Below, one piece after another: positions 1 to 12,779 of a stretch of 64,000 nucleotides of DNA. Position 1 is the first letter of the stretch, and each line of letters opens with the position of its first letter. The position numbers and the translations under genes were made by a program. The notes beneath the pieces are model-generated. The model was not told the origin of the DNA, searched no databases, and was given only the letters and a program-made list of their open reading frames with translations. The stretch is from Mixta tenebrionis (GTDB lineage: Bacteria; Pseudomonadota; Gammaproteobacteria; Enterobacterales; Enterobacteriaceae). The DNA lies in NCBI RefSeq assembly GCF_006517625.1, contig NZ_VHQI01000011.1, positions 1 through 64,000 on the forward strand. Direction: 5' to 3'.

Positions 1-5
1 TTGTA

Positions 6-18
6 TGAAACATTTTCA
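6..18. promoter_or_regulatory. Candidate MetR binding site upstream of metA
   Basis: The 13-mer TGAAACATTTTCA, read on the complementary strand, fits the MetR consensus TGAA-N2-T-N2-TTCA exactly. MetR is the LysR-type activator of metA and metH in enterics. The site lies about 100 bp upstream of the metA start. It is assigned from the consensus only. Confidence 0.5.
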
Positions 19-72
19 ATTTCTGCCTGAAGACTCGACATTTTACTCGCTACAGGTTATTTTTGGGCATCT

Positions 73-96
73 GGATGTCTAAACGTATAAACGTGT
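73..96. promoter_or_regulatory. MetJ operator: three tandem met boxes
   Basis: Three contiguous 8-mers, GGATGTCT, AAACGTAT and AAACGTGT, each match the met box AGACGTCT at 6 of 8 positions. Tandem 8-bp boxes are the known MetJ-SAM target. The block ends about 20 bp before the metA start, so it would overlap the promoter or early transcript and repress metA when methionine is plentiful. Confidence 0.8.
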
Positions 97-115
97 ATTG
101 TGAGGAAAACAGGTT

Positions 116-1045
116 ATGCCGATTCGGGTGCCCGATGAACTGCCAGCCGTAAACTGTCTGCGTAATGAGAATGTGTTTGTGATGACCCATTCCCGCGCCA
201 GCGTTCAGGAAATTCGACCGCTCAAAGTGCTGGTACTGAATCTGATGCCGAAGAAGATCGAGACGGAAAACCAGTTTTTGCGCCTGCTCTCTAACTCGCC
301 GCTACAAATCGATATTCAGCTGTTGCGTATCGACAGCCGTGAATCGCGTAATACGCCGATGGAGCACCTCAATAACTTCTACTGTAATTTTGAGGACATC
401 GCTCACGATAACTTTGATGGCCTGATTGTTACCGGCGCGCCGTTAGGCCTGGTCGATTTTCAGGATGTCGCCTACTGGCCGCAGATCCAGCGCGTACTGC
501 ACTGGGCTAAAGAGCATGTCACCTCAACTCTGTTTGTCTGTTGGGCGGTACAGGCTGCGCTCAACATTCTCTACGGGCTGCCAAAACAGACCAGGGCTAC
601 CAAGCTGTCAGGCGTCTATGAGCATCAAACGCTGCAACCGCATGCGTTGTTGACCCGTGGTTTCGACGATACCTTTCTTGCTCCACACTCACGCTACGCT
701 GATTTTCCGGCGCAGCTGATCAGGGACTATACCGATCTGGAAATTTTCGCTGAATCTGAACTGGCAGGGCCTTACCTGTTAGGCAGCAAGGATAAGCGCC
801 TGGCTTTTGTTACCGGCCATCCGGAATATGATGCGCTAACGCTGGCGGGTGAATATCAGCGCGACTGCGAGGCCGGGCTGAACCCGGTAATTCCCTGCAA
901 CTATTTTCCGCAGGATAACCCGGCGCTGCCGCCGCGCGCCAGCTGGCGCAGCCACGGCAATCTGCTGTTTTCCAACTGGCTTAACTATTACGTTTACCAG
1001 ATCACACCTTATGATTTACGCCATATGAATCCCACGCTCGACTAG
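116..1045 (+). CDS. metA: Homoserine O-succinyltransferase MetA
   Basis: MetA transfers the succinyl group of succinyl-CoA to homoserine, the first committed step of methionine synthesis in the cytoplasm. The 309-residue length is the normal one. The catalytic residues known from E. coli sit at the same numbers: nucleophile Cys142 in [11 protein letters not shown], and His235 and Glu237 in the GHPEYD segment. The start ATG follows a GAGGAAAACAGGTT leader with a usable ribosome site. MetJ boxes and a MetR site lie upstream. In E. coli metA is followed by aceBAK; here the next gene is metH, about 155 bp downstream. Function is taken from strong similarity to the family. Confidence 0.97.
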   Translation: MPIRVPDELPAVNCLRNENVFVMTHSRASVQEIRPLKVLVLNLMPKKIETENQFLRLLSNSPLQIDIQLLRIDSRESRNTPMEHLNNFYCNFEDIAHDNFDGLIVTGAPLGLVDFQDVAYWPQIQRVLHWAKEHVTSTLFVCWAVQAALNILYGLPKQTRATKLSGVYEHQTLQPHALLTRGFDDTFLAPHSRYADFPAQLIRDYTDLEIFAESELAGPYLLGSKDKRLAFVTGHPEYDALTLAGEYQRDCEAGLNPVIPCNYFPQDNPALPPRASWRSHGNLLFSNWLNYYVYQITPYDLRHMNPTLD

Positions 1046-1052
1046 GTAAAAA

Positions 1053-1077
1053 GGCTGCGCTAATGAAAAAGCGCAGC
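1053..1077. other. Hairpin between metA and metH
   Basis: GCTGCGC (1054-1060) and GCGCAGC (1071-1077) can pair around a 10-nt loop just after the metA stop. No T-run follows, so it is not a standard intrinsic terminator. It may be a weak terminator or an mRNA end-stabiliser. Confidence 0.35.
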
Positions 1078-1201
1078 AGCCAGCCGTTTCGGAGCGCCGA
1101 TTGTTATCGGCGACAACAAGGCAGCGCGGCGTATGATTCGCTATCTTTGGGCTGCAATATGTCGCAGGCGAGATAAGTACAATGAGACAGGTGAAATAAG
1201 A

Positions 1202-4200
1202 GTGAATAACAGAATCGACGCGCTGCATCAGCAGCTGGCACAGCGCATTATGGTGCTGGATGGCGGGATGGGCACCATGATCCAGAGCTATCGACTGGAG
1301 GAACATGATTACCGCGGCGAGCGCTTTGCCGACTGGCCCAGCGATCTGAAGGGGAATAACGATCTGCTGGTATTGACGCAGCCGGAAATCATTCGAGCTA
1401 TTCACAGCGCCTATCTGGAAGCCGGCGCCGACATTCTGGAAACCAACACCTTTAACGCCACCACGATCGCCATGGCGGATTACCAGATGGAATCGCTATC
1501 GGCAGAGATTAACTACACCGCGGCCAGGCTTGCTCGCGCCTGCGCTGACCAATGGAGCGCTAAAACGCCGCATCGTCCACGCTATGTGGCTGGCGTATTA
1601 GGCCCCACTAACCGTACCTGCTCTATTTCACCGGACGTTAACGATCCCGCCTTTCGTAATATCACCTTTGAACAGCTGGTTGTTGCCTACCGCGAATCCA
1701 CGCGCGCGCTGATCGAAGGCGGCGTCGATCTGTTGATGATCGAAACCATCTTCGACACGTTGAACGCCAAAGCCGCCATTTTCGCTATCCAAAGCGAATT
1801 TGAAGCGCTGGGCGTCACGCTGCCGCTGATGATCTCCGGCACCATTACCGATGCCTCCGGGCGCACGCTGTCGGGTCAGACAACCGAAGCTTTTTATAAC
1901 TCGCTGCGCCATGCCGAACCGCTGTCGTTTGGTTTGAACTGCGCGCTGGGGCCGGATGAGCTGCGTCAGTATGTGGCGGAGATGTCGCGTCTTGCCGAAT
2001 GCTGTGTTAGCGCGCATCCCAACGCCGGCTTGCCTAACGCCTTTGGCGAGTACGATCTGGATGCCGCCGTCATGGCGGAGCAGATTGGCGAATGGGCGCG
2101 TGCCGGCTTTTTGAATATCGTTGGCGGCTGCTGCGGCACCACGCCTGCGCATATCGCCGCGATGGCGCGCGCGGTGGAAGGCATCGCGCCGCGTAAACTG
2201 CCAAAGCTGCCGGTAGCCTGTCGTCTTTCCGGCCTTGAACCGCTGAATATCGGCGCTGATTCGCTGTTTGTTAACGTCGGAGAGCGTACCAACGTTACCG
2301 GCTCAGCGAAATTTAAGCGGCTGATTAAAGAAGAAAAATATAGCGAGGCGCTGGACGTCGCGCGGCAGCAGGTAGAAAACGGCGCGCAAATCATCGATAT
2401 CAATATGGATGAAGGGATGCTCGACGCCGAGGCGGCGATGGTGCGTTTCCTGAATTTGATTGCCGGCGAGCCGGATATTGCCCGCGTGCCGATTATGATC
2501 GACTCCTCCAAATGGGAAGTGATCGAAAAAGGCTTACGCTGCATCCAGGGTAAAGGCATCGTCAACTCCATCTCAATGAAAGAGGGCGTGGCCGCCTTTA
2601 TCGAACATGCGCGGCTGGTGCGGCGTTACGGCGCGGCGATGGTGGTCATGGCCTTTGATGAAGAAGGTCAGGCAGACACGCGAGCGCGTAAAATTGAAAT
2701 CTGCCGCCGGGCCTATCAGATCCTGACGGAAAAGGTGGGTTTCCCGCCGGAAGACATTATTTTCGATCCTAACATCTTTGCCGTTGCCACCGGCATCGAT
2801 GAGCATAATAACTACGCGATGGATTTTATCGGCGCCTGCGAAGATATCAAACGCGAGCTGCCGCACGCGCTGATCTCTGGCGGCGTCTCCAACGTTTCAT
2901 TCTCGTTCCGCGGCAATGATGCGGTTCGCGAAGCTATTCACGCGGTATTCCTCTATTACGCCATCCGCAACGGTATGGATATGGGCATCGTCAACGCCGG
3001 TCAGCTGGCAATCTATGACGATCTGCCTGCCGAACTGCGCGATGCGGTTGAGGATGTTATTTTAAACCGGCGCGCCGACAGTACCGAGCGCCTGCTGGAT
3101 CTGGCGGAAAAATATCGCGGCAGTAAAGGCGAGGATGAGAGCAACAAGCCACAGGCGGAATGGCGCAGCTGGGACGTGGCGAAGCGGCTGGAATACTCGC
3201 TGGTTAAAGGTATCACCGAATTTATCGAAGAGGATACCGAGGCGGCGCGGCTGGAAGCCGATCGGCCGATTGAAGTGATCGAAGGGCCGCTAATGGCCGG
3301 GATGAACGTCGTCGGCGATCTCTTCGGCGAAGGGAAGATGTTTCTGCCGCAGGTGGTGAAATCGGCGCGCGTTATGAAACAGGCGGTGGCCTGGCTGGAA
3401 CCCTACATTCAGGCCAGCAAGGCGGTCGGCAGCAGCAACGGTAAGATCGTGCTGGCGACGGTAAAAGGCGATGTGCACGATATCGGTAAAAATATCGTGG
3501 GCGTGGTGCTGCAGTGCAATAACTATGAAATCATCGATCTTGGCGTTATGGTGCCGACCGAAAAAATTCTCAAAACCGCCCGCGAAGAGCAGGCGGATAT
3601 TATTGGTCTGTCGGGGCTGATCACGCCTTCGCTGGATGAGATGGTTAACGTCGCCAAAGAGATGGAGCGCCAGGGATTTACGCTGCCGCTGCTGATTGGC
3701 GGCGCTACCACATCCAAGGCGCATACCGCGGTTAAAATTGAGCAGAACTATAGCGGCCCGACGGTCTACGTGCAGAATGCTTCGCGCACCGTAGGCGTGG
3801 TCTCTGCGCTGTTGTCGCCAACGCAGCGCGACGGTTTCATCGCCCGCACGCGTAAAGAGTATGAAACGGTGCGCATACAGCACGGACGTAAAAAGCCGCG
3901 TACGCCGCCGGTAACGCTACAGGCGGCGCGGGACAATGATTTTGCCTTCGACTGGACGCGCTACACGCCGCCGGTAGCGCATCGTCTGGGCGTCAGCGAA
4001 GTACGGGCCTCCATCGACACGCTGCGTCACTATATCGACTGGACGCCCTTTTTCATGACCTGGTCGCTGGCGGGTAAATACCCGCGCATTCTGGAAGATG
4101 AGGTGGTAGGAGAAGAGGCGCAGCGGCTGTTCGCCGACGCCAACGCCATGCTGGATCGCCTGAGCGCGGAGGGCAGCTTAACGCCGCGCGGCGTGGTGGG

Positions 4201-4885
4201 GATCTTTCCAGCCAACCGCGTAGGCGATGATATTGAAATCTACCGCGATGAGTCACGCTCGCAGGTTATCGCCGTCAGCCATCATTTGCGCCAGCAAACG
4301 GAAAAGGTGGGCTTTGCGAACTATTGCCTGGCGGATTTTGTGGCGCCGAAGGCGAGCGGAAAGGCGGACTATCTGGGCGCTTTCGCCGTCACCGGCGGTC
4401 TGGAAGAGGATGCGTTGGCGCAGGCCTGGGAGCGTCAGCACGACGATTACAATAAAATTATGGTGAAAGCGCTGGCCGATCGTCTGGCGGAAGCCTTTGC
4501 CGAGTACCTGCATGAGCGGGTGCGCAAGGTTATCTGGGGCTACGCGGCCAATGAGAATCTGAGCAATGAACAACTGATCCGCGAAAACTATCAGGGAATC
4601 CGCCCGGCTCCCGGCTATCCCGCCTGTCCGGAGCATACCGAGAAAGCCACCATCTGGCAGCTGCTGGAGGTGGAGCGTCATACCGGCATGAAGCTAACCG
4701 AGTCTTTCGCCATGTGGCCCGGCGCCTCAGTTTCCGGCTGGTATTTCAGCCATCCTGACAGCCGCTACTTCGCCGTGGCGCAGCTGCAGCGCGATCAGAT
4801 TGAAGACTATGCCAGGCGCAAAGGAATGGCGGTCAGCGAAGTAGAGCGCTGGCTGGCTCCGCATCTCGGTTATGATGCGGATTAA
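1202..4885 (+). CDS. metH: Cobalamin-dependent methionine synthase MetH
   Basis: MetH methylates homocysteine to methionine using methyl-tetrahydrofolate through a B12 cofactor. The GTG at 1202 gives 1227 residues, the E. coli length, with the protein starting [11 protein letters not shown]. Upstream in-frame ATGs would add residues the family lacks. Domains in order: homocysteine-binding barrel with Zn ligands ([11 protein letters not shown] and [11 protein letters not shown]), pterin-binding domain (from about residue 350), cobalamin cap and Rossmann domain with the His ligand in [10 protein letters not shown] (about 755-765), and C-terminal SAM-dependent reactivation domain ending [12 protein letters not shown]. 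It follows metA directly, which groups two methionine genes that are about 10 kb apart in E. coli. Confidence 0.97.
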   Translation: MNNRIDALHQQLAQRIMVLDGGMGTMIQSYRLEEHDYRGERFADWPSDLKGNNDLLVLTQPEIIRAIHSAYLEAGADILETNTFNATTIAMADYQMESLSAEINYTAARLARACADQWSAKTPHRPRYVAGVLGPTNRTCSISPDVNDPAFRNITFEQLVVAYRESTRALIEGGVDLLMIETIFDTLNAKAAIFAIQSEFEALGVTLPLMISGTITDASGRTLSGQTTEAFYNSLRHAEPLSFGLNCALGPDELRQYVAEMSRLAECCVSAHPNAGLPNAFGEYDLDAAVMAEQIGEWARAGFLNIVGGCCGTTPAHIAAMARAVEGIAPRKLPKLPVACRLSGLEPLNIGADSLFVNVGERTNVTGSAKFKRLIKEEKYSEALDVARQQVENGAQIIDINMDEGMLDAEAAMVRFLNLIAGEPDIARVPIMIDSSKWEVIEKGLRCIQGKGIVNSISMKEGVAAFIEHARLVRRYGAAMVVMAFDEEGQADTRARKIEICRRAYQILTEKVGFPPEDIIFDPNIFAVATGIDEHNNYAMDFIGACEDIKRELPHALISGGVSNVSFSFRGNDAVREAIHAVFLYYAIRNGMDMGIVNAGQLAIYDDLPAELRDAVEDVILNRRADSTERLLDLAEKYRGSKGEDESNKPQAEWRSWDVAKRLEYSLVKGITEFIEEDTEAARLEADRPIEVIEGPLMAGMNVVGDLFGEGKMFLPQVVKSARVMKQAVAWLEPYIQASKAVGSSNGKIVLATVKGDVHDIGKNIVGVVLQCNNYEIIDLGVMVPTEKILKTAREEQADIIGLSGLITPSLDEMVNVAKEMERQGFTLPLLIGGATTSKAHTAVKIEQNYSGPTVYVQNASRTVGVVSALLSPTQRDGFIARTRKEYETVRIQHGRKKPRTPPVTLQAARDNDFAFDWTRYTPPVAHRLGVSEVRASIDTLRHYIDWTPFFMTWSLAGKYPRILEDEVVGEEAQRLFADANAMLDRLSAEGSLTPRGVVGIFPANRVGDDIEIYRDESRSQVIAVSHHLRQQTEKVGFANYCLADFVAPKASGKADYLGAFAVTGGLEEDALAQAWERQHDDYNKIMVKALADRLAEAFAEYLHERVRKVIWGYAANENLSNEQLIRENYQGIRPAPGYPACPEHTEKATIWQLLEVERHTGMKLTESFAMWPGASVSGWYFSHPDSRYFAVAQLQRDQIEDYARRKGMAVSEVERWLAPHLGYDAD

Positions 4886-4891
4886 GACGCC

Positions 4892-4920
4892 ACATCAGGC
4901 CTGCCTCGCCGGCCTGATGT
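4892..4920 (+). terminator. Hairpin after metH
   Basis: ACATCAGGCC (4892-4901) pairs perfectly with GGCCTGATGT (4911-4920) around a 9-nt loop shortly after the metH stop. The following bases are not T-rich, so termination is likely but not certain. The rest of 4921-5188 shows no gene and must contain the yjbB promoter. Confidence 0.5.
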
Positions 4921-5188
4921 CTCATGATAACCTTCTGTTCCTGTACGCCAGCCCCGGCTGGCGCATAGCTTCTTTACCTGCGCCCGTCTGCCGCTGAACT
5001 TATCTTTACCTTCCACTTAGCGCGATTGGTCTACATTTAATAGTGCCGCCGTATTAACTTGCCTGAAAAATAAGCTAAAAATATGCCTTTGTGGCGTGCT
5101 TAAGGGCAGGCGTCTCTTCAGTTGCTGAGCTTTTCCGCCAGGCAGGCAGCAGATACGGTTTTAGCCCGGCGCGAAGGAGTTGATAGTC

Positions 5189-6814
5189 GTGTTAACCCTG
5201 CTTAATTTGCTTTCCGCCGTCGCGCTGCTGGTATGGGGCACCCATATTGTCCGTACCGGCATTATGCGCGTTTACGGCGCGGATCTGCGGCGCGTGCTCA
5301 GCCGCAGCGTAGAAAAGAAGCCGATGGCCTTTATTGCCGGCATCGGCGTGACGGCGCTGGTGCAGAGCAGCAATGCCACCACGCTGTTGGTTACCTCATT
5401 CGTGGCGCAAAATCTGGTGGGGCTGACGCCCGCGCTGGTTATTATTCTCGGCGCCGATGTCGGTACGGCGATTATGGCGCGCGTGCTGACCTTCGATCTC
5501 TCCTGGCTTTCTCCACTGTTCATCTTTTTCGGCGTGGTGTTTTTCCTTGGGCGCAAACAGTCGCGCGCCGGCCAGCTGGGGCGGGCCAGTATCGGCTTAG
5601 GCTTGATTCTGCTGGCGCTGCAGCTGGTGGTGGAGGCGGCGCGTCCGATTACCCAGGCATCGGGCGTGCAGGTTCTTTTCTCCTCGCTGACCGGCGATAT
5701 CATGCTGGATGCGCTGATCGGCGCGGTGTTTGCCATTATCAGCTATTCCAGCCTGGCGGCGGTGTTGTTGACGGCCACCTTAACCGCTACCGGCGTGATC
5801 TCGTTTCAGGTGGCGCTCTGTCTGGTGATCGGCGCCAACCTCGGCAGCGGCCTGCTGGCGATGCTGAACAACAGCGGCTCTAATGCCGCCGGCAAGCGCG
5901 TCGCGCTCGGCAGCCTGCTGTTTAAAGCGATCGGCTGCGTGCTGGTGCTGCCTTTTATACATGTGCTGGCGCCCTGGCTCGATAAGCTGCCGGTAGATGA
6001 TGAAGAGCTGGTGATCTTCTTCCACGTCTTTTACAACCTGATCCGCTGCGTCATTATGGTGCCCTTTACCGATCCGATGGCGCGGCTGTGCAAACGGCTG
6101 ATCCGTGACGATCAGGAGAATGACGAACGCCTGAAGCCGAAGCATCTCGATCGCAGCGCGCTGGATACGCCCGCGCTGGCGCTGGCAAACGCGGCGCGCG
6201 AAACGCTGCGCATGGGCGATGTGCTGGAGCAGATGATGTTCAACTTCAGTAAGGTCATTCACGGCGAACCGCGTCAGGATCGTGAGATCCGGCGGCTGGA
6301 TGATGACGTGGATGTGCTCTATACCGCGATTAAGCTCTACCTGGCGCGCATGCCGAAAGAGGATCTGCCGGAAGAGGATTCGCGCCGCTGGGCGGAAATC
6401 ATCGAAACCGCGCTGAACCTGGAGCAGGCGGGCGATATCATTGAGCGCATGAGCGGCGATGTGGCCGATAAGTCGCTGGCGGCGCGCCGCGCCTTTTCAC
6501 CGGAAGGGCTAAAAGAGCTGGATCAGCTGCAGGAACAGTTACTGAATAACCTGCGGCTGGCGCTGTCAGTGTTTCTGTCGCGCGATATCGCCAGCGCGAA
6601 GCGGCTGCGCCGCGCCAAGCATCGCCTGCGCATGATGATCCGTCGTTTTTCCCACGCCCATGTCGATCGGCTGCATCAAAAAAACGTGCAGAGTATTGAA
6701 ACCAGCTCGCTGCATCTGGGGCTGCTGGGCGATATGAAGCGTCTGAATTCACTGTTTTGCGCGGTGGCCTACAGCGTGCTGGAGCAGCCGGACGATGAGC
6801 GGGATGAAGAGTAA
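5189..6814 (+). CDS. yjbB: Na+/phosphate cotransporter family protein YjbB
   Basis: Inner-membrane protein of the Na/Pi-cotransporter II family; E. coli YjbB has been linked to phosphate export. The N-terminal half (about residues 1-300) is made of hydrophobic segments with the duplicated QSSNATT and related repeats of the family. The C-terminal half (about 320-541) is a soluble PhoU-like helical domain ending TSSLHLGLLGDMKRLNS and an acidic tail. I chose the GTG at 5189 (VLTLLNLLSAVALLVWG): it matches the E. coli start and lies 9 nt after GAAGGAG. A TTG at 5180 is too close to that site. 541 residues against about 543 in E. coli. The E. coli neighbours pepE and rluF are missing. Confidence 0.9.
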   Translation: MLTLLNLLSAVALLVWGTHIVRTGIMRVYGADLRRVLSRSVEKKPMAFIAGIGVTALVQSSNATTLLVTSFVAQNLVGLTPALVIILGADVGTAIMARVLTFDLSWLSPLFIFFGVVFFLGRKQSRAGQLGRASIGLGLILLALQLVVEAARPITQASGVQVLFSSLTGDIMLDALIGAVFAIISYSSLAAVLLTATLTATGVISFQVALCLVIGANLGSGLLAMLNNSGSNAAGKRVALGSLLFKAIGCVLVLPFIHVLAPWLDKLPVDDEELVIFFHVFYNLIRCVIMVPFTDPMARLCKRLIRDDQENDERLKPKHLDRSALDTPALALANAARETLRMGDVLEQMMFNFSKVIHGEPRQDREIRRLDDDVDVLYTAIKLYLARMPKEDLPEEDSRRWAEIIETALNLEQAGDIIERMSGDVADKSLAARRAFSPEGLKELDQLQEQLLNNLRLALSVFLSRDIASAKRLRRAKHRLRMMIRRFSHAHVDRLHQKNVQSIETSSLHLGLLGDMKRLNSLFCAVAYSVLEQPDDERDEE

Positions 6815-6837
6815 GAAGGCATGCTGGGACGTAAATA

Positions 6838-6859
6838 TCCCGCGCAGCGCAGCGCGGGA
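6838..6859. terminator. Hairpin between convergent yjbB and panS-like genes
   Basis: TCCCGCGC (6838-6845) pairs with GCGCGGGA (6852-6859) around a 6-nt loop in the 59-bp space between two convergent genes. It lacks a long T-run on either side and is called from position and stem strength. Confidence 0.45.
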
Positions 6860-6873
6860 CGAACCGCCAGGTT

Positions 6874-7797
6874 TTACGCCTGCTTATCGGTAACCGGCTT
6901 ACCTGACCAGTAGCCTGCCAGCAGCGAGCCGGAGAGATTATGCCAGACGGAGAACAGCGCGCCGGGCAGCGCCGCCAGCGGCGAGAAGTAAAGTTTGCCC
7001 AGCGTTGCCGCCAGCCCGGAGTTCTGCATACCGACCTCCAGCGCCAGCGTACGGCAGGTGGATTCATCAAAGCCAAACAGTTTGCCGCCCCAGTAGCCGC
7101 CGAGCAGGCCGGTGGCGTTGTGCAGCATCACTGCAACAATGGTCACCAGCCCAACCGAGCCGATAAATCCCTGGCTGCCGGCTACCACGGCGCTGATAAT
7201 CAGCAGAATGGCGATCATTGAAAAAGCGGGCAGCCAGGGTTCGATACGTTTAACCAGCTTGTTCATGCTGTGATGGATAATCAGGCCGAGAGCAATCGGG
7301 ATCGCCACGATTTTTATAATGCTGAGCAGCATACCCATCACATCCACTGCTATTCGGGTATCAACATACAGACGCGTCAGCAGCGGGGTAGCGAAAATAC
7401 CGACCAGCGCGGAAACTGACGAGATGGTTACCGACAGCGCCACATCGCCCCTGGCCAGATAGATCATCACGTTGGAGGCGGTGCCGCTGGCGACGCTGCC
7501 GACCAGAATCATGCCCGCCGCCAGATCGGGCGGCATTTGAAACAGTTTCGCCAGCAGCCAGGCGGCCAGCGGCATCACCAGATAGTGCAGAAAGGTGCCG
7601 GCGATAACCGGCGCCGGACGTACCAGCACGCGCCTGAAATCATTAATGTTCAGGGTCACGCCCATGGCAAACATAATAATCATCAGCAGGTAAGATACCC
7701 AGGGGCCGATGCCGAGAAAGGTGGAGGGTGAATAACAGGCTGCCGCAGAGAGCAACACAGCCCACAGCGGGAACAGCCGGGTGATTTTGGCGAGCAT
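6874..7797 (-). CDS. panS: Bile acid:sodium symporter family transporter, PanS-like
   Basis: A hydrophobic protein of 307 residues with about ten membrane segments, of the BASS/SBF family. The fold's signatures are visible: [12 protein letters not shown] after the second helix, [23 protein letters not shown], and [19 protein letters not shown] in the second half. Salmonella PanS, which moves ketopantoate/pantoate/pantothenate, is the closest characterised type I recall, so the substrate is inference. Start: the ATG at 7797 follows AGGAAG at proper spacing; the longer open frame upstream carries no such signal. It is convergent with yjbB and lies near aqpZ, both replacing the E. coli pepE-rluF region. 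Confidence 0.75.
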   Translation of the reverse strand: MLAKITRLFPLWAVLLSAAACYSPSTFLGIGPWVSYLLMIIMFAMGVTLNINDFRRVLVRPAPVIAGTFLHYLVMPLAAWLLAKLFQMPPDLAAGMILVGSVASGTASNVMIYLARGDVALSVTISSVSALVGIFATPLLTRLYVDTRIAVDVMGMLLSIIKIVAIPIALGLIIHHSMNKLVKRIEPWLPAFSMIAILLIISAVVAGSQGFIGSVGLVTIVAVMLHNATGLLGGYWGGKLFGFDESTCRTLALEVGMQNSGLAATLGKLYFSPLAALPGALFSVWHNLSGSLLAGYWSGKPVTDKQA

Positions 7798-7904
7798 AGG
7801 CCAGACTTCCTTATAAGAATGAGATGTTGGTTTGCCAGTAGACAACGTGCGCCTGCACCCGGAATCTGGGTAAAAAGCGAACAAAAATCATAGCATTAAG
7901 GAAG

Positions 7905-7935
7905 AAAGGGTAAAGGGGCGACCGGACGCCGCCCC
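7905..7935 (-). terminator. Probable terminator of aqpZ
   Basis: GGGGCG (7915-7920) and CGCCCC (7930-7935) can pair. Reading on the minus strand, the stem is followed by a T-rich stretch (TTTACCCTTTC). It sits just after the aqpZ stop. Confidence 0.5.
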
Positions 7936-7947
7936 GGAAAAGCGAGT

Positions 7948-8643
7948 TTATGCCTTGTTTTGCAGCAGAAAACGGTAAACCAGACCGCCAACGACGCCGC
8001 CAGCCAGCGGAATCAACCAGAACATCCACAGCTGCTCGATAGCCCAGCCGCCCTGATAGAGCGCAACGCCGGTACTGCGCGCCGGGTTGACGGAAGTGTT
8101 GGTGACCGGAATGCTGACCAGATGGATCAGGGTCAGCGCCAGGCCGATAGCCAACGGCGCGAAGCCTGCCGGCGCATGTTTATCGGTAGCGCCCATAATC
8201 ACCACCAGGAAAATGGCGGTCAGTACGGCTTCTACTAACATACAGGCGAACAGCGAATAGCCGCCGGGCGAGTAGTCGCCGTAGCCGTTAGCGGCGAAGC
8301 CGTGAACATCAAGGTCAAATCCCGCTTTGCCGCTGGCGATCAGCCACAGCACGCCGCCGGCGGCGATGGCGCCCAGCACCTGGAAAATAATATAGGGCAG
8401 GATCTGCGCGGCACTAAAGCGTCCGCCGGCCCACAGTCCCAGCGTTACGGCCGGGTTGAAGTGTCCGCCGGAAATATGCCCGACGGCGTAAGCCATCGTC
8501 AGTACCGTCAGACCAAACGCCAGCGAAACGCCAGCAAAACCGATTCCCAGTTCAGGCCAGCCAGCGGCCAGTACCGCACTGCCGCAACCGCCCAGAACCA
8601 GCACAAACGTCCCTAAAAATTCAGCCAATAATTTTTGCATCAT
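7948..8643 (-). CDS. aqpZ: Aquaporin Z
   Basis: Inner-membrane water channel of the MIP family; 231 residues, the E. coli AqpZ length. Both pore NPA motifs are present, [15 protein letters not shown] (about residue 63) and [14 protein letters not shown] (about residue 186). The arginine after the second NPA, typical of the aromatic/arginine filter, is also present. Two adjacent ATGs exist; the first (8643) aligns one-to-one with the E. coli start, while the second (8640) is slightly better spaced from GAGGG. In E. coli K-12 aqpZ lies elsewhere, so its place between panS and lysC is specific to this lineage. Confidence 0.95.
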   Translation of the reverse strand: MMQKLLAEFLGTFVLVLGGCGSAVLAAGWPELGIGFAGVSLAFGLTVLTMAYAVGHISGGHFNPAVTLGLWAGGRFSAAQILPYIIFQVLGAIAAGGVLWLIASGKAGFDLDVHGFAANGYGDYSPGGYSLFACMLVEAVLTAIFLVVIMGATDKHAPAGFAPLAIGLALTLIHLVSIPVTNTSVNPARSTGVALYQGGWAIEQLWMFWLIPLAGGVVGGLVYRFLLQNKA

Positions 8644-8828
8644 GATCCCTCATTTTATTTATATCCAGCGCAGCGCATTATCTTTGTCTGTTCAAAGACT
8701 GCAATCTTTATACGTGTTTTGCCGTCGGTTAGCGGCCCGTAGGGCGATATTCGAGACAAGTCTTGCTTTTTGCCGCCGGGAAAAGCGCAGGAAAAGGGAA
8801 AAATAAACGGTGGCGTTGTGAACGGGAT

Positions 8829-8860
8829 AAAAAGAAAGGATGCCGGAAAGTGACCGGCAC
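8829..8860 (-). terminator. Rho-independent terminator of lysC
   Basis: TGCCGG (8841-8846) and CCGGCA (8854-8859) form a stem that, on the minus strand, is followed by TCCTTTCTTTTT. It lies directly after the lysC stop codon. Confidence 0.75.
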
Positions 8861-8871
8861 CCGCGCTGGTT

Positions 8872-10230
8872 TCAGCATTTAAACAGATTATGATGCAGCG
8901 TACGAACCACCTGCTCGGCGTCGTTTCCCGGCACCAGGAAACAGAGGTTATAGCTGCTGGCGCCGTAGCAAATCATGCGCAGATTAAACGGCTCCAGCAC
9001 GCCGAACACCTCCTTGCCTACGCCGCACGCCTGCGACAGCTTGTTGCCGATTAACGCTACCAGCGCCAGATTTTCTTCTACCTCAACCCGGCAGAGCGAA
9101 GAAAGCTCGGTCAGCAGCGCCTGCGTCAGCAGGCTGTCGCCGGTTGAAGTAGAGCCGGTGGTATCCAGCGTCAGCGCGACGCTCACTTCCGAGGTGGTAA
9201 TCAGATCGACGGAAATATGGTGGCGCGCCAGAATAGCGAAAACCTCGGCGAGGAAACCGCGGGCGTGCAGCATATTCAGACTGTGCAGGGTAAGCAGCGT
9301 TTGTTTGCGGCGCAGCGCCAGCGCCCGGAACAGCGGCGGATTTTCCGTGCGGTTGCAGACCAGGGTGCCGCCAGCCTCAGGATCTTTGCTGGAGCCGACA
9401 AATACCGGAATGTCGCTGCGTACCGCCGGCAGCAGCGTCGCCGGATGCAGCACCTTCGCCCCGAAGGTCGCCATTTCCGCCGCTTCTTCAAATGTAATCT
9501 GATCGATGCGGCGCGCCGCCGGCACAATGCGCGGATCGGTAGAGTAGATGCCCGGTACGTCGGTCCAGATATCGATACGCTGCGCCTGGAGCGCTTCGCC
9601 CAGCAGCGCGGCGGTGTAGTCGCTGCCGCCGCGGCCAAGGGTGGTAGTGCGGCCTTTCGCCTCGCTGCCGATAAAGCCCTGAGTAATTACCAGCGCCTCT
9701 GCCAGTCGCGGGCGCAGCTGCAGGCGGCTTAGCTCGGCCAGCGCGTTAACGTCCGGTTCGGCGCGGCCAAAACGATCGCTGGTGCGCATAATTTTGCGCA
9801 CGTCGAACCATTCGGCGGCGACGTTGCGTTCGCGCAGGATCTCTACAAACAGCAGGGATGACATCAGCTCGCCGTGGCTGACCAGCTCATCGGTCAGCGC
9901 GGCGGAAGCGGCCTGCGCTGCCGCTTCCGCCAGTATGGCGATATTTTCCAGCATCCGATCGATCTCTTCGCGAATCACCTGCGGCTGCTGTAGCCGATTG
10001 ATAATCGCGTACTGAATATTACGGATATCTTCAAGCAGAGCATCGCGCTGCGCCGGCGGCTGGCCTTCGGCCAGCGCAACCAACAGGTTGGTAATACCGG
10101 CGGAGGCGGAAAGCACCACCAGGCGTACCCTGGCGTCAGCCAGCACCACCCCGGCGCTGCGGCTCATAGCGGTAAAATCGGCAACGCTGGTGCCGCCAAA
10201 TTTTGCAACGATCAAATCAGTGTGAGACAT
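8872..10230 (-). CDS. lysC: Lysine-sensitive aspartokinase III
   Basis: LysC phosphorylates aspartate, the entry step to lysine, threonine and methionine, and isoform III is feedback-inhibited by lysine. 452 residues, close to E. coli (449). The kinase domain begins with VAKFGGTSVADF (about residues 8-19) and has GRGGSDYTAALLGEAL near residue 200. The C-terminal third holds two ACT domains for lysine (for example HHISVDLITTSEVSVALT). The gene is preceded on its strand by a lysine riboswitch, which gives a second, RNA-level control. Confidence 0.97.
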   Translation of the reverse strand: MSHTDLIVAKFGGTSVADFTAMSRSAGVVLADARVRLVVLSASAGITNLLVALAEGQPPAQRDALLEDIRNIQYAIINRLQQPQVIREEIDRMLENIAILAEAAAQAASAALTDELVSHGELMSSLLFVEILRERNVAAEWFDVRKIMRTSDRFGRAEPDVNALAELSRLQLRPRLAEALVITQGFIGSEAKGRTTTLGRGGSDYTAALLGEALQAQRIDIWTDVPGIYSTDPRIVPAARRIDQITFEEAAEMATFGAKVLHPATLLPAVRSDIPVFVGSSKDPEAGGTLVCNRTENPPLFRALALRRKQTLLTLHSLNMLHARGFLAEVFAILARHHISVDLITTSEVSVALTLDTTGSTSTGDSLLTQALLTELSSLCRVEVEENLALVALIGNKLSQACGVGKEVFGVLEPFNLRMICYGASSYNLCFLVPGNDAEQVVRTLHHNLFKC

Positions 10231-10500
10231 AGTGACCCCGTGTCAGGTTTATTCTGGCAGCCTTGGCACAAGGGAAGCAGAGACGGGAGCAGGCGTAGAG
10301 AGGAACAGCTACGAGCACCCAGAAGCGCTCCACCTTGCGGCGCGTCCGACTGTCGCACGCGCCTGGTGACAACCCAGGGGATTCAGCCCCTGCAGCCGAC
10401 AGATCCTCCGCCGTGGATTTTCCGCCTCGGCGTCGCTCCCCCTGATGTGTTTTCACCGGATACGGCTCCTCCAACACACTGCCTGGGCGACGCGCCTCTT
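10231..10500 (-). ncRNA. Lysine riboswitch (L box) in the lysC leader
   Basis: The minus-strand leader starts AAGAGGCGCGTCGCCC (from 10500). It carries GTGTTGGAGGAGCC, the block GGGGCTGAATCCCCTGG with the following GTTGTCACCAG, and close to the gene CTTGTGCCAAGGCTG. These are the conserved blocks I know from the E. coli lysC leader, in the same order. The aptamer should span about the first 175 nt (10500-10325). The remainder is the expression platform, which in E. coli controls translation and mRNA decay on lysine binding. The exact 3' limit of the aptamer is an estimate. Confidence 0.92.
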
Positions 10501-12735
<2,235 letters not shown>

Positions 12736-12753
12736 GCTGCCGCACTCCTTCTG

Positions 12754-12779
12754 AAGGGCGCCTTTGCGGCGCCTTTTTT
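12754..12779 (+). terminator. Rho-independent terminator of pgi
   Basis: GGCGCC (12757-12762) pairs with GGCGCC (12768-12773) around a short loop and is followed by six T residues, 20 bp after the pgi stop. Confidence 0.9.
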
